This document shows, piece by piece, positions 1 through 9,700 of a stretch of 64,000 nt of DNA (within the stretch, counting starts at the first letter, position 1; each line of letters starts with the position of its first letter). Source of the DNA: Litchfieldella anticariensis FP35 = DSM 16096. Its GTDB lineage: Bacteria > Pseudomonadota > Gammaproteobacteria > Pseudomonadales > Halomonadaceae. The position numbers and the translations under genes were made by a program. The stretch is from positions 1 through 64,000 of the forward strand of contig NZ_KE332394.1 in the NCBI RefSeq assembly GCF_000409775.1, in the 5' to 3' direction. The notes beneath the pieces are model-generated. The model was not told the origin of the DNA. It saw only the letters and a list, made by a program, of their open reading frames with translations, and made no database searches.

Positions 1-1712
1 CGCGCTTGATCGATGCCGCCCGGCGTGGCGAGCTGACCTTCGAACTCGCCAGCGACGAGAAGCTGAACGCCTTCAAGCGGACCCTGAGCACCGTGCTGGG
101 CAAGCGTCAGCGGTTGCGCTCGCTCAACAACCGGATTCGGCAAGCCCAGGCAGCGCATGGGCATCGCTCCCCACCGGTCCGGGGGCTGAAGCGCGAAAGG
201 ACAGGCCTCCAGAGCGAACTGGGCCACTACGAACGTCTGCTGGCCGAGTCGCTGAGTCCCGTCGATATGACGCCTGCAGAGCGGACGCAACTGGCGGCGG
301 CGCTGGGCGATGCCTCGCTGACCGAGGCCCGGGCCGGCATCACCCTGGTCTTGCCGGCAGCGGCCCAGCAACAGGAAGTGAGCCGCCTGATCCGCCATTT
401 CCGCCAGGGCATCTCCAGCACGGCGAAAACGCTGAACGTCACCGGCGATGGCCTGAGCCTGGCGATCTTCGTGGCCCAGGCGGTGAATATGGTACAGGCC
501 TTCCAGGCCTACAACAGTCTGCCCAGCCATGCGCCTAGGGAGGTTCGTACTCAGGCCAGGCTGAATGTGGCGAGTGCTTTAACCGCCACCGGGGCTGCCG
601 GCTTTCTGACCGCCCAAGGGATCGGCCAAGCGGTCCTGGAGCGCCAAGCTAAGGTGCTGGGCGAAGCGCTGGGTACGGGCACGATCAGCGCTCGGCTAGG
701 GGTGATGCACGCCACTTTGGGAGGGGTAGGCTACTTGCTGGGCTTTTTCGCCGCAGGGGCGAGCCTGATAGGCAATGTCGGCAACCTGACGGAGGCGGTG
801 CGTAGCGGCCAGTCGCGGACCACGCTAGGGGCAGTCACGGCGATGGGCGGCAATGTTGGCATGATGGGCGCCCATGGTTACGGAGTTGCCAGAACGTTTC
901 GCACCGTCAGGGACGTACGGAGTGGGGTGACCACCTGGGCGGTCGCCGGCAAGCACCTGGGCAAGTTGTTTCTGCGGCTCAATGCCTTGGGTCTGGTCTT
1001 TACCGCCCTGGAACTGGCCGGCTCCTGGATGTACAACCGCTACAACCTTAGCGAGCATGACCAGTGGCTATTGACGTCCCCCTGGGGAGCGGAGCCTACC
1101 GATCAGCCGTTGGAACGCTATCTGCAGTTCCTCGAGCAGGTCTTGCAGCCCACCCACGCCGTGGTCGAGGCACGCTACGGCGAGACCTTCATGCCCGCAT
1201 GGTTCGACAGCTGGACCGAAGGCATCCGTAATCCGGTCAAATACATTTTTACCCTGCATATGCCCAATGTCTCGCCGGCCATGCTCTCGGCGCTGGGTGG
1301 CGAGCCGCCCCTGCGCCTGGCGATCCGGGTCTGGCGGCTGACGCCAGCCGGGACGCGTGGGCGCTGGACATCCACCACCTGGCACGATATCACCGAGGAC
1401 TGGACCAGCGGGATGGTAGTCACGAGCGCCGAGCGGCATGCCGGCCTGATGGTGGTCGGGGAGACGCCCCCCGAGGAGCCGGGCAAGGTGCGCTATGCAT
1501 TGGGGGTGCGCTATCAATGGCCGGATGGGCAAGGTGGCCACCGCGTCGATGATCAATATTTCCTGATTCGGCCCCGTCGTGGGCGGGGAGCGGGGCCCGA
1601 GCAGCGCTATGTGCCGAACGATCGGGTAACCCCCAGCTCCCGGTCCGGCCACGGTGAGTGGCATGAGATCGACGGCCGGGCCATCGCGCTCGGGTCGCCC
1701 AAGGACGATTGA
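1..1712 (+). CDS. Large membrane-segment protein, probable T6SS effector (5' end outside window)
   Basis: The reading frame is open to the window edge, so this is the C-terminal ~570 residues of a longer protein. The visible part starts with a charged helical stretch (about residues 10-140), then has a run of Gly/Ala-rich hydrophobic segments (about 190-350), then a soluble C-terminus with beta-type sequence. This is the layout of VasX/BTH_I2691-type effectors, whose C-terminal membrane segments disrupt the target cell membrane. That name is inferred from layout and neighbours: small two-helix membrane proteins follow immediately and a PAAR protein lies downstream. The stop codon is 7 bases before the next start, so the two are co-transcribed. 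The last 18 codons are repeated before each downstream paralogue. A structural T6SS protein is not excluded; the family call is moderate. Confidence 0.6.
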   Translation, partial: RLIDAARRGELTFELASDEKLNAFKRTLSTVLGKRQRLRSLNNRIRQAQAAHGHRSPPVRGLKRERTGLQSELGHYERLLAESLSPVDMTPAERTQLAAALGDASLTEARAGITLVLPAAAQQQEVSRLIRHFRQGISSTAKTLNVTGDGLSLAIFVAQAVNMVQAFQAYNSLPSHAPREVRTQARLNVASALTATGAAGFLTAQGIGQAVLERQAKVLGEALGTGTISARLGVMHATLGGVGYLLGFFAAGASLIGNVGNLTEAVRSGQSRTTLGAVTAMGGNVGMMGAHGYGVARTFRTVRDVRSGVTTWAVAGKHLGKLFLRLNALGLVFTALELAGSWMYNRYNLSEHDQWLLTSPWGAEPTDQPLERYLQFLEQVLQPTHAVVEARYGETFMPAWFDSWTEGIRNPVKYIFTLHMPNVSPAMLSALGGEPPLRLAIRVWRLTPAGTRGRWTSTTWHDITEDWTSGMVVTSAERHAGLMVVGETPPEEPGKVRYALGVRYQWPDGQGGHRVDDQYFLIRPRRGRGAGPEQRYVPNDRVTPSSRSGHGEWHEIDGRAIALGSPKDD

Positions 1713-2873
1713 GAACACGATGGCAAAGAAACAGTCCGAGAGACTACCCCAACCGACGCCGGGCCAGCCCCATCGGGCCGGCGACACCGAGCGCATCGGC
1801 ACCAGCAAGGTCACCTACCTGGCGCCGCTGCCGCTGCCCACCGGTCTGTCACCGGTGGACTTCAGCCAGACCATCGGTGAGATGAACGATGTCTATCTCG
1901 ACTATGGAGCCGGCCCGCCGACTGTCTTTGGTTGGCAGTTGGCAATAGGATTGCCTCTATTTGGTATTTTTTTCTGCCTTGTGATTGCGCCGTTATTGCT
2001 GATCGCCATTATGGACTGGGAGTTTTTCCAGCTCTTTCTCGGCATGGCGATATGGGGGGGGGGAGGCATAGCATTGATTATCTGGGTGACGATGCGCAGC
2101 AGCCACCGGAATCTGTTGCGAGCCACTCCCATCCGCTTTCATCGCCAGCGCCGCGAGGTGTGCTTTATCGTCAAGGAGCGTCGGCTGGGACGTGAGGTCG
2201 ATGAGGCGGTGATCGTGCCCTGGGAATCGCTGATGGCCTGGGCGGTGGAGGGGTACGGGGCGACCCAGTACGGCACCACCCGGCAGTACGGCCTGGGGAT
2301 CGGCTATGCCCACCCCGAGACAGGCAAGTGGCTCAAGACGGAGGGCCTGACGGCGGGCATGGCCTTGTCGCTCGGCGAGTGGGAGGTGCTGCGGGCTTAC
2401 ATGGAGTACGAACTGAACAGCCTCGATGAGGTGCAGGACCCGCTGGGGCTGCGAGCGCCGGGCGATCCGCCCCATCAGGGGGTGCATACCATCCGCAATG
2501 CGCGGCGCAAACTCCACGAGGGGCTGCGCCAGAATCCGTCCTTCTGGCGGTATCTCTATGTGCCGCTGTGGTACTTCATTCACGCGATCACCCTGTGGAC
2601 CCTGCCCGGCTACCTGGCTGAGCGGGAACACCGCATCATCCAGCAACGGCGCCCGCAACTGAAGCTGGCCAAGGTCGAAGAGTATTGGCCAACGTCGAAG
2701 AGTGGTCCAAGCCGTTACCCAAAGCGCAGTGGGCCAAGCCCAGCACAGAACTGGTCAAATTGTCCGCGGAGGTGCGGCGAATCCGCCAGCGCGATCCGCT
2801 GCGCCCGATCGAGGAGATCGTTGCCGAAGCCTATCGCCGCCAGGGGGTGGTGGCATAAGGAGGCTGTAAAGGC
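1656..2873 (+). repeat. Tandem duplication unit 1 (1218 bp)
   Basis: The unit contains the last 18 codons of the effector gene plus one membrane-protein gene and its spacer. Start-to-start distance to copy 2 is 1218 bp, against 1198 bp for the next pair; the difference is the 20-bp insertion. Confidence 0.85.
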
Positions 2874-4056
2874 GAGTGGCATGAGATCGACGGCCGGGCC
2901 ATCGCGCTCGGGTCGCCCAAGGACGATTGAGAACACGATGGCAAAGAAACATTCCGAGAAACTACCCCAACCGACGCCGGGCCAGCCCCATCGGGCTGGC
3001 GACACCGAACGCATCGGCACCAGCAAGGTCACCTACCTGGCGCCGCTGCCGCTGCCCACCGGCCTGTCACCGGTGGACTTCAGCCAGACCATCGGTGAGA
3101 TGAACGATGTCTATCTCGATTATGGAGCCGGTCCACCCACCGTTTTCGGCTTTCAATTGGCAATAGGGCTACCCCTCTTCTTTATTTTCTTCTGCCTTGT
3201 GATTGCGCCGTTATTACTGATCGCCATTATGGACTGGGAGTTTTTCCAGCTCTTTCTCGGTACGGCCATTTTTGCGGGGGGGGCTGGCGCCTTCTTGGTG
3301 TGGCTTGGCATGCGTTCGGCACACCGGGAGCGCTTGAACGCCGTACCCATTCGCTTTCATCGCCAGCGCCGCGAGGTGTGCTTTATCGTCAAGGAGCGTC
3401 GGCTAGGACGTGAGGTCGATGAGGCGGTGATCGTGCCCTGGGAATCGCTGATGGCCTGGGCGGTGGAGGGGTATGGGGCGACCCAGTACGGCACCACCCG
3501 GCAGTACGGCCTGGGGATCGGTTATGCCCACCCCGAGACGGGCAAGTGGCTCAAGACGGAGGGCCTGACGGCGGGCATGGCGTTGTCGCTCGGTGAGTGG
3601 GAAGTGCTGCGGGCTTACATGGAGTACGAACTGAACAGCCTCGATGAGGTTCAGGACCCGCTGGGGCTGCGGGCGCCGGGCGATCCGCCCCATCAGGGGG
3701 CGCATACCATCCGCAATGCGCGGCGCAAGCTCCACGAGGGCCTGCGCCAGAATCCGTCCTTCTGGCGGTATCTCTATGTGCCGCTGTGGTACTTCATTCA
3801 TGCGATCACCCTGTGGACCCTACCCGGCTACCTGGCCGAGCGGGAACACCGCATCATCCAGCAACGGCGCCCGCAACTGAAGCTGGCCAAGGTCGAAGAG
3901 TGGTCCAAGCCGCTACCCAAAGCGCAGTGGGCCAAGCCCAGCGAGGCACTGGTCAAATTGTCCGCCGAGGTACGGCGGATTCGCCAGCGCGACCCGCTGC
4001 GCCCGATCGAGGAGATTTTTGCCGAAGCCTATCGCCGCCAGGGGGTGGTGGCATAA
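1720..4056 (+). CDS. Fused double DUF6708-like membrane protein (copies 1+2), probable immunity protein
   Basis: One uninterrupted frame of 778 residues holds two tandem copies of the same ~370-residue protein. Each copy has a Pro-rich N-terminus, two adjacent transmembrane helices (copy 1 about residues 72-96 and 102-125), a cytosolic-type domain and a third hydrophobic stretch near the C-terminus. Copy 1 carries a 20-bp insertion at about 2683-2702. This frameshifts its last ~50 codons, removes its stop and reads through the spacer into copy 2 in frame. Its normal ending, seen in copies 2 and 3, is replaced by a Ser/Pro/Arg-rich linker. Position directly after the effector gene suggests an immunity role, as with other small membrane proteins that protect against VasX-type toxins. 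The DUF6708 name is from memory of such neighbourhoods. Whether the fusion is translated as one protein or copy 2 starts internally cannot be told. Confidence 0.6.
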   Translation: MAKKQSERLPQPTPGQPHRAGDTERIGTSKVTYLAPLPLPTGLSPVDFSQTIGEMNDVYLDYGAGPPTVFGWQLAIGLPLFGIFFCLVIAPLLLIAIMDWEFFQLFLGMAIWGGGGIALIIWVTMRSSHRNLLRATPIRFHRQRREVCFIVKERRLGREVDEAVIVPWESLMAWAVEGYGATQYGTTRQYGLGIGYAHPETGKWLKTEGLTAGMALSLGEWEVLRAYMEYELNSLDEVQDPLGLRAPGDPPHQGVHTIRNARRKLHEGLRQNPSFWRYLYVPLWYFIHAITLWTLPGYLAEREHRIIQQRRPQLKLAKVEEYWPTSKSGPSRYPKRSGPSPAQNWSNCPRRCGESASAIRCARSRRSLPKPIAARGWWHKEAVKASGMRSTAGPSRSGRPRTIENTMAKKHSEKLPQPTPGQPHRAGDTERIGTSKVTYLAPLPLPTGLSPVDFSQTIGEMNDVYLDYGAGPPTVFGFQLAIGLPLFFIFFCLVIAPLLLIAIMDWEFFQLFLGTAIFAGGAGAFLVWLGMRSAHRERLNAVPIRFHRQRREVCFIVKERRLGREVDEAVIVPWESLMAWAVEGYGATQYGTTRQYGLGIGYAHPETGKWLKTEGLTAGMALSLGEWEVLRAYMEYELNSLDEVQDPLGLRAPGDPPHQGAHTIRNARRKLHEGLRQNPSFWRYLYVPLWYFIHAITLWTLPGYLAEREHRIIQQRRPQLKLAKVEEWSKPLPKAQWAKPSEALVKLSAEVRRIRQRDPLRPIEEIFAEAYRRQGVVA
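2667..2702 (+). repeat. 16-bp imperfect direct repeat marking a 20-bp insertion and frameshift
   Basis: GGCCAAGGTCGAAGAG (2667) recurs as GGCCAACGTCGAAGAG (2687), offset 20 bp. Copies 2 and 3 have only one such block. The extra 20 bp shifts the frame of copy 1. Confidence 0.85.
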
Positions 4057-4071
4057 GGAGGCTGTAAAGGC
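2874..4071 (+). repeat. Tandem duplication unit 2 (1198 bp)
   Basis: Same content as unit 1 without the 20-bp insertion. The effector tail coding for EWHEIDGRAIALGSPKDD stands as non-coding spacer before copy 2 (read through in the fused frame). Confidence 0.85.
2938..4056 (+). CDS. DUF6708-like membrane protein, copy 2 (internal start within the fused frame)
   Basis: The ATG at 2938 sits in the same context as the starts of copies 1 and 3 and would give a normal 372-residue protein ending GVVA. Helices are about residues 72-96 and 102-125. It differs from copy 1 mainly after DWEFFQLFLG in helix 2, while the soluble part is nearly identical. It is the only one of the first two copies with an intact C-terminus, so it may be the functional unit. 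It is listed separately because copies 1 and 2 may once have been independent genes. Confidence 0.55.
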   Translation: MAKKHSEKLPQPTPGQPHRAGDTERIGTSKVTYLAPLPLPTGLSPVDFSQTIGEMNDVYLDYGAGPPTVFGFQLAIGLPLFFIFFCLVIAPLLLIAIMDWEFFQLFLGTAIFAGGAGAFLVWLGMRSAHRERLNAVPIRFHRQRREVCFIVKERRLGREVDEAVIVPWESLMAWAVEGYGATQYGTTRQYGLGIGYAHPETGKWLKTEGLTAGMALSLGEWEVLRAYMEYELNSLDEVQDPLGLRAPGDPPHQGAHTIRNARRKLHEGLRQNPSFWRYLYVPLWYFIHAITLWTLPGYLAEREHRIIQQRRPQLKLAKVEEWSKPLPKAQWAKPSEALVKLSAEVRRIRQRDPLRPIEEIFAEAYRRQGVVA

Positions 4072-5251
4072 GAGTGGCATGAGATCGACGGCCGGGCCAT
4101 CGCGCTCGGGTCGCCCAAGGACGATTGAGAACACGATGGCAAAGAAGCAGTCCGAGAGACTACCCGAACCGACGCCGGGCCAGCCCCATCGCGCCGGCGA
4201 CACCGAGCGCATCGGTACCAGTAAGGTCACCTACCTGGCGCCGCTGCCGCTGCCCACCGGCCTGTCACCGGTGGACTTCAGCCAGACCATCGGTGAGATG
4301 AACGATGTCTATCTCGATTATGGAGCCGGCCCGCCCACCGTTTTCGGCTATCAACTGGCTATCTGGGGCCCTCTATTTGGCATTTTCTTCCTCCTGGTTC
4401 TGGTTCCCTTAATGTTGATCTCCATTATGGATTGGCAGGGGTATCGGATCCTTCTCGGCACGGCAATATGGGCTGGAGGTGCTTTTTCGCTACTGGCGTG
4501 GATTGCCATGCGTAGGAATCATCGGGATCGCTTGAACGCCGTCCCCATTCGCTTTCATCGCCAGCGCCGCGAGGTGTGCTTTATTGTCAAGGAGCGTCGG
4601 CTGGGACGTGAGGTCGATGAGGCGGTGATCGTGCCCTGGGAATCGCTGATGGCCTGGGCGGTGGAGGGGTACGGGGCGACCCAGTACGGCACCACCCGGC
4701 AGTACGGCCTGGGGATCGGTTATGCCCACCCCGAGACGGGCAAGTGGCTCAAGACGGAGGGCCTGACGGCGGGCATGGCGTTATCGCTCGGCGAGTGGGA
4801 GGTGCTGCGGGCTTACATGGAGTACGAACTGAACAGCCTCGATGAGGTTCAGGACCCGCTGGGGCTGCGGGCGCCGGGCGATCCGCCCCATCAGGGGGTG
4901 CATACCATCCGCAATGAACGCCGCAAGCTTCACGAGGGGCTGCGCGAAGCTCCCTCCCTCTGGCGCTACCTCCACGCATCGTGGTGGTACTTTCACTATG
5001 TGATCACCTTAGGTCCGCTGCCAGGCTACCTGGCCGAGCGGGAGCACCGCATCATCCAGCAACGGCGCCCGCAACTGAAATTGGCCAAGATCGAAGAGTG
5101 GTCCAAGCCGCTACCCAAGGCGCAGTGGGCCAAGCCCAGCGAGGCACTGGTCAAATTGTCCGCGGAGGTGCGGCGAATCCGCCAGCGCGATCCGCTGCGC
5201 CCGATCGAGGAGATCGTTGCCGAGGCCTATCGCCGCCAGGGGGTGGTGTGA
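4072..5251 (+). repeat. Tandem duplication unit 3
   Basis: Third copy of the effector tail plus membrane-protein gene; it ends at the stop codon of copy 3 before unrelated sequence. Confidence 0.8.
4136..5251 (+). CDS. DUF6708-like membrane protein, copy 3, probable immunity protein
   Basis: Encodes 371 residues starting MAKKQSERLPEP. The frame can be extended upstream, but the start at 4136 matches the start context of the other two copies. It is almost identical to copies 1 and 2 in the first ~70 residues and in the soluble domain. It is clearly different in the two helices (IWGPLFGIFFLLVLVPLMLI against IGLPLFGIFFCLVIAPLLLI in copy 1) and in the C-terminal hydrophobic stretch (HASWWYFHYVITLGPL). 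Variation limited to membrane segments is what selection on a membrane toxin-immunity contact would leave; that is inference. The gene ends the tandem array. Confidence 0.65.
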   Translation: MAKKQSERLPEPTPGQPHRAGDTERIGTSKVTYLAPLPLPTGLSPVDFSQTIGEMNDVYLDYGAGPPTVFGYQLAIWGPLFGIFFLLVLVPLMLISIMDWQGYRILLGTAIWAGGAFSLLAWIAMRRNHRDRLNAVPIRFHRQRREVCFIVKERRLGREVDEAVIVPWESLMAWAVEGYGATQYGTTRQYGLGIGYAHPETGKWLKTEGLTAGMALSLGEWEVLRAYMEYELNSLDEVQDPLGLRAPGDPPHQGVHTIRNERRKLHEGLREAPSLWRYLHASWWYFHYVITLGPLPGYLAEREHRIIQQRRPQLKLAKIEEWSKPLPKAQWAKPSEALVKLSAEVRRIRQRDPLRPIEEIVAEAYRRQGVV

Positions 5252-5423
5252 GGGCAAAAAGAATCTTCGAGAATTTTTGAAAAAGAAGGAGCGGTTTGGA
5301 AAAGCCATGGTGGCTTTCGGAATTCCTTACTTTTTGCCGGGCCTCATCGTATCGTTCTATTTTGGTGGGGCTGGTGAAAATACCATGCCAACGCCTCGTG
5401 ACGGGAAAGTAAGGGAGCTGAAG

Positions 5424-6269
5424 ATGGGCAGAAAAGTGAGGCCAGGGCAGGGTGGGCGCCGGGAATGGACGCTAGTCGAGTTGGCATGCCTCGAACGACA
5501 CTTTCATTTCATGACCATGCCCGAGCTCCAGATGACTCACTTTCCCCACCGTACCCAGAAGGCCATACGGCGAATGGCATACAAGCTGGGTCTGAAGAAG
5601 CGCGAGCCCAACCGGGATTACGGTCAGCAACCTTGGACCGAAGAGGAACTATCCCTGGTGGCCCAGTATTACCCGACCCTCAAGGCGCGTGAGGTTCAGA
5701 GCCGCTTTCTACCCCATCGCAGCGTACTTGCTATCCGCCATGCGGCCAAGAAGTTCGGGATACGTGTCTTTTCGGTGGCGCCGTGGACCGAGCAGGAATT
5801 GGCCATTCTGCGACGTGAGTTTCCGCGGGGTGGCCATCGCCAGGTAAGGAAGCATTTACCCCATCGTAGTGAGGCGGCCATCAAGTTTCGCGCCCGAGCC
5901 GAGGGCCTGAGCTATACCCCTCACGGGGATGGAGGGCATGGCGAGCCGTGGAGCGTCGAGGAATTACAGCGCCTGGAGGACAACCGCGCGTTGCCAGCCG
6001 AGGAACTCGCTGCCTTGTTTCCTCATCGCCACAAACGCAGCGTGATCAACAAGCGCTACCAGCTGGGATGGACACCGGTGAAGCAATGGTCGCCAGAAGA
6101 GCTACAGCGACTTCGCGATCACCTCGATCTTTCGGTCGACCAGTTGTGCGAGCTATTTCCCGATCGCCCACGGGAAGGGGTCAGGATCAAACGGGATCGT
6201 TTGCGGCGGGCGCAACGAAAGAATCACCTCGCCAGGTTAGCCCATGAAAGCACTGACGCCGAGGCCTGA
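5424..6269 (+). CDS. Protein of five SANT/Myb-like helix-turn-helix repeats
   Basis: Encodes 281 residues. The frame extends upstream, but the ATG at 5424 has the best ribosome site (AAGGGAG, about 7 nt away) and starts just before the first repeat. Five units of ~45-50 residues begin with W(T/S)xEEL-type helices at about residues 15, 71, 119, 176 and 224. Each has a later (F/L)PHRxxxAIxxxxxxLG block (FPHRTQKAI, LPHRSVLAI, LPHRSEAAI, FPHRHKRSV, FPDRPREGV). This is the pattern of SANT/Myb-like DNA-binding units found singly beside bacterial HNH proteins. No nuclease, kinase or membrane segment is visible. It lies between the immunity array and a PAAR gene, so it could be a regulator of the locus or part of the T6SS payload; nothing in the sequence decides this. 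Confidence 0.55.
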   Translation: MGRKVRPGQGGRREWTLVELACLERHFHFMTMPELQMTHFPHRTQKAIRRMAYKLGLKKREPNRDYGQQPWTEEELSLVAQYYPTLKAREVQSRFLPHRSVLAIRHAAKKFGIRVFSVAPWTEQELAILRREFPRGGHRQVRKHLPHRSEAAIKFRARAEGLSYTPHGDGGHGEPWSVEELQRLEDNRALPAEELAALFPHRHKRSVINKRYQLGWTPVKQWSPEELQRLRDHLDLSVDQLCELFPDRPREGVRIKRDRLRRAQRKNHLARLAHESTDAEA

Positions 6270-6316
6270 CGCAACGGTCAAGACATGACGGTGCAGCAAA
6301 TGAACAAGGAGGTAGC

Positions 6317-6580
6317 GTGAGTATATCCAAGGTTGAAGGGCGGTTGATCGCCAAGATCGGCGACAAGGTGGTCTGTTCCTGCAAGGGAGGGCCTCATCGT
6401 ATCGTGTCCGGCTCGCCCACCACCAAACTGCGCGGCATTCCCGTGGCGCGGGTCGGCGATAAGAGCTCATGCGGCGCCAGCATTGCCACCGGTACCGCCA
6501 AATTCAAGATCCGTGGTACCGAAGCCGCGCTCGACGGGAGCCAGACATCCTGTGGCGGGACGATAGTGGTGTCGGGGTAG
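6317..6580 (+). CDS. PAAR-domain protein (T6SS spike tip)
   Basis: Encodes 87 residues from a GTG start with a strong AAGGAGG site. Gly-rich short beta repeats, GDKVVCSCKGGPHRIVSG, then IPVARVGDKSSCG and a closing TSCGGTIVVSG, are the pattern of a stand-alone PAAR protein. In this family a conical beta structure with a metal ion caps the VgrG trimer and sharpens the T6SS needle; extended members carry effectors, but this one is PAAR only. It follows the SANT-repeat gene by 47 bp and supports a T6SS effector locus. Confidence 0.85.
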   Translation: MSISKVEGRLIAKIGDKVVCSCKGGPHRIVSGSPTTKLRGIPVARVGDKSSCGASIATGTAKFKIRGTEAALDGSQTSCGGTIVVSG

Positions 6581-6701
6581 TGGAACAAACGAAAATCTCC
6601 AGGCGTTGGAACGACGAAGAAATACAGAAACTGACCGTCCACCAGCACTGATAGGGGCTACCTGATTAGTCATGACCAGTCACCTGGCGTTACAATGCTC
6701 T

Positions 6702-6727
6702 GCCCGCTACGGGAGTCCCGTGGCGGG
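6702..6727 (+). other. Long inverted repeat before hrpA
   Basis: GCCCGC-T-ACGGGA-G-TCCCGT-G-GCGGGC forms a long hairpin. A TACAAT hexamer at 6691-6696 lies just upstream. It could end transcription from the PAAR operon (no clear T-run) or be an hrpA leader hairpin. Confidence 0.5.
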
Positions 6728-6756
6728 CGGATTTCATTGACCGAGAAGAGGATGTC

Positions 6757-9700
6757 TTGAGCACTACCACGCGCTCCAAACCCACCGCCGAGTTGTCTCG
6801 ACTGAATGCCTTGCAAGCACGCCTGGGCGATTGCTTGCTGCGTGATGCTAGAGAATTCGAACGCCGCCTGGCGGGGCTGAAGCGGCGTGCCCGGGAAGGC
6901 AAACCGGTGGATCGCGGTCTGGCCGAGATCGAGCGTCGCCTGACAGCCTCGCAGGCAGCACTGACGCATCGTCAGGCGCTGCCGGTGCGTCTCGAATATC
7001 CGCCCGAACTTCCCGTGGCAGAGCGTCGTGAAGAGATTCTTGCCGCCCTGCGCGATCATCAGGTCGTGGTGGTGGCCGGCGAGACAGGCTCGGGGAAGAC
7101 CACACAGCTACCCAAGCTGTGCCTGGAACTAGGGTTGGGGCGGCGAGGGCTGATCGGTCATACCCAACCGCGACGGCTAGCGGCGCGCTCGGTGGCCACA
7201 CGCCTGGCCGAGGAATTGGCGGTGCCGGTGGGTGAGCAAGTCGGCTATCAGGTACGCTTTACCGACCATACCGGGGATCGCACTCTGGTCAAGTTGATGA
7301 CCGACGGCATTCTGCTCGCTGAAACCCAGCATGACCCGGATCTCAGCCGCTACGAAGCGATCATCATCGATGAGGCGCATGAGCGTAGCCTCAACATCGA
7401 TTTCCTGCTCGGTTATCTCAAGCGTCTCATTGTCCGCCGTCCAGACCTCAAGATCATCATTACCTCGGCAACTATCGACGTCGATCGCTTCTCGAACCAC
7501 TTCGCATCGCCGCCCGGCAAGCCGGCACCTGTGGTACAGGTATCCGGACGCACCTATCCGGTAGACGTTCACTATCGGCCGCTATTGCGTGAAGAGGCCG
7601 ACGAAGAGGACCGCACCCTACAGGAAGGTATCCTCCACGCGGTGGAGGAGATCGAGACCATCGAGCGCGAGAAGCGCTGGTTCCATGGCCCCCGAGACGT
7701 GCTGATCTTCCTGCCTGGCGAACGTGAGATCCGTGAAACCGCCGATACCCTGCGTCGCGCCGATCTCAAGCAGACCGAGATACTGCCACTTTATGCGCGA
7801 CTGTCGAGTGCTGAACAGAATCGTGTCTTCCAGGCACATAGTGGGCGGCGTATCGTGCTGTCCACCAATGTTGCCGAGACCTCGCTCACCGTACCCGGTA
7901 TCCGCTACGTGATCGATCCTGGCCTGGTGCGCATCAGCCGCTACAGCTACCGTGCCAAGGTCCAGCGCTTGCCCATCGAGCCGGTCAGCCAGGCCAGCGC
8001 CGACCAGCGCAAAGGGCGCTGCGGTCGTGTCGCCGAAGGGGTGTGCATACGCCTCTATAGCGAAGAAGACTACCTCTCTCGCCCGGAATATACCGAACCC
8101 GAGATCCAGCGCACTAACCTGGCGTCCGTGATCTTGTCGATGCTGTCCCTGAAGCTTGGCGACATCGAGGACTTTCCGTTCGTCGACGCCCCCGATTCGC
8201 GTTTCATCAAGGATGGCTTCCGCTTGCTGTTCGAGCTGGGGGCGGTGGACGAACGCCAGTCCTTGACCGCCACTGGCCGACGTCTGGCGCGATTGCCTAT
8301 CGATCCTCGCTTGGCGCGCATGGTGCTGGCTGGCGCTACGTCGGGCTGTTTGCGCGAGGTGCTGATCGTGGTCTCGGCATTGGCCGTGCAAGATCCACGC
8401 GAGCGCCCGGCAGAGAAACGCCAAGCCGCCGATCAGGCTCACAAGCGCTGGGACGATCCGGATTCGGATTTCGTCGCCTGGCTGAACCTATGGCTTGGTT
8501 TTGAGGCCGCCCGTGAGGAGCTGTCGGGCAACCAGTTGCGGCGCTGGTGTCGCGAGCACTATCTCAACTACTTGCGCCTGCGCGAATGGCACGACACCTT
8601 CCGTCAGCTCAAGCAATTGCTGCGCGACATGGACATTACGGTACCCGCGGCGGCCCCGTTGTCTGATAAAGGCTCTGATGAAGACCCTGAGGTTGACAAT
8701 GAACAGCGCGTTCGTCAGCGCCGAGAAAGTCGTGTCAAACTACACCAAGCGTTACTTACCGGCTTGCTCTCGAACATTGGCCAATTACTCGAGAACCGAG
8801 AGTATCTGGGCGCACGCAACCGTAAATTCATGATTCATCCCGGCTCCGGGCTAGCCAAGAAATCACCCAAGTGGGTCATGGCCGGTGAACTGGTCGAGAC
8901 GTCGCGGCTGTTCGCCCGTCAGGCCGCTCGCATTGAGCCGCAGTGGATCGAACCGTTGGCCGAGCACTTGGTCAAGCGCACCTACAGCGAGCCGCACTGG
9001 GAAATGAACCGTGCCCAGGTCGTGGCTTTCGAGCAGGTAACGTTGTTCGGACTGCCAATCGTCGCGCGGCGCAAGGTGCACTACGGCCCCATCGCCCCAC
9101 GGGAAGCGAGGGAGATTTTCATCCGGCGCGCCCTGGTCGAGGGCGAATACCGTACCAATGCCGCTTTCTTCACCCATAATCGCGACATGATCGAGCAGAT
9201 CGAGGACCTCGAGGATCGCGCCCGCAAGCGCGATATCCTGGTCGACGAAGAGACGCTGTTCGATTTCTACGACCAGCGCTTGCCCGACGACATCATCAAC
9301 GGCAAGGGCTTCGAGCGCTGGCGCAAGCAGGCCGAGGCCGAGAGCCCGGATATCCTCAAGTTCGACCGCGAAGCGCTGATGGCGCGCGAAGCGGAGGATG
9401 TCACTGCCGTTCAGTATCCTGACGAATTGGTGCTGAATGGTGTGCGTTACCCACTGAGCTACCATTTTCAGCCCGGTGCGTCGGACGATGGCGTGACACT
9501 GACGGTGCCGGCGGCAATGCTTTCACAGTTACCGGTAGCACGGCTGGAGTGGCTGGTGCCGGGGCTTCTACGCGAGAAGTGCATTGCGTTACTCAAGTCG
9601 CTTCCCAAGTCGGTACGTCGTCAGGTAGTACCGATTCCCGATTGGGTCGATGCCGCACTCGAACGCTTGGTTCCTGACGACGTCCCGCTGACGGCAGCGC

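Noticed and set aside
1656-5251. Tandem 1.2-kb units considered as a mobile element
   Set aside because: No transposase, terminal inverted repeats or target duplications; the units are simple tandem duplications including part of the upstream gene.
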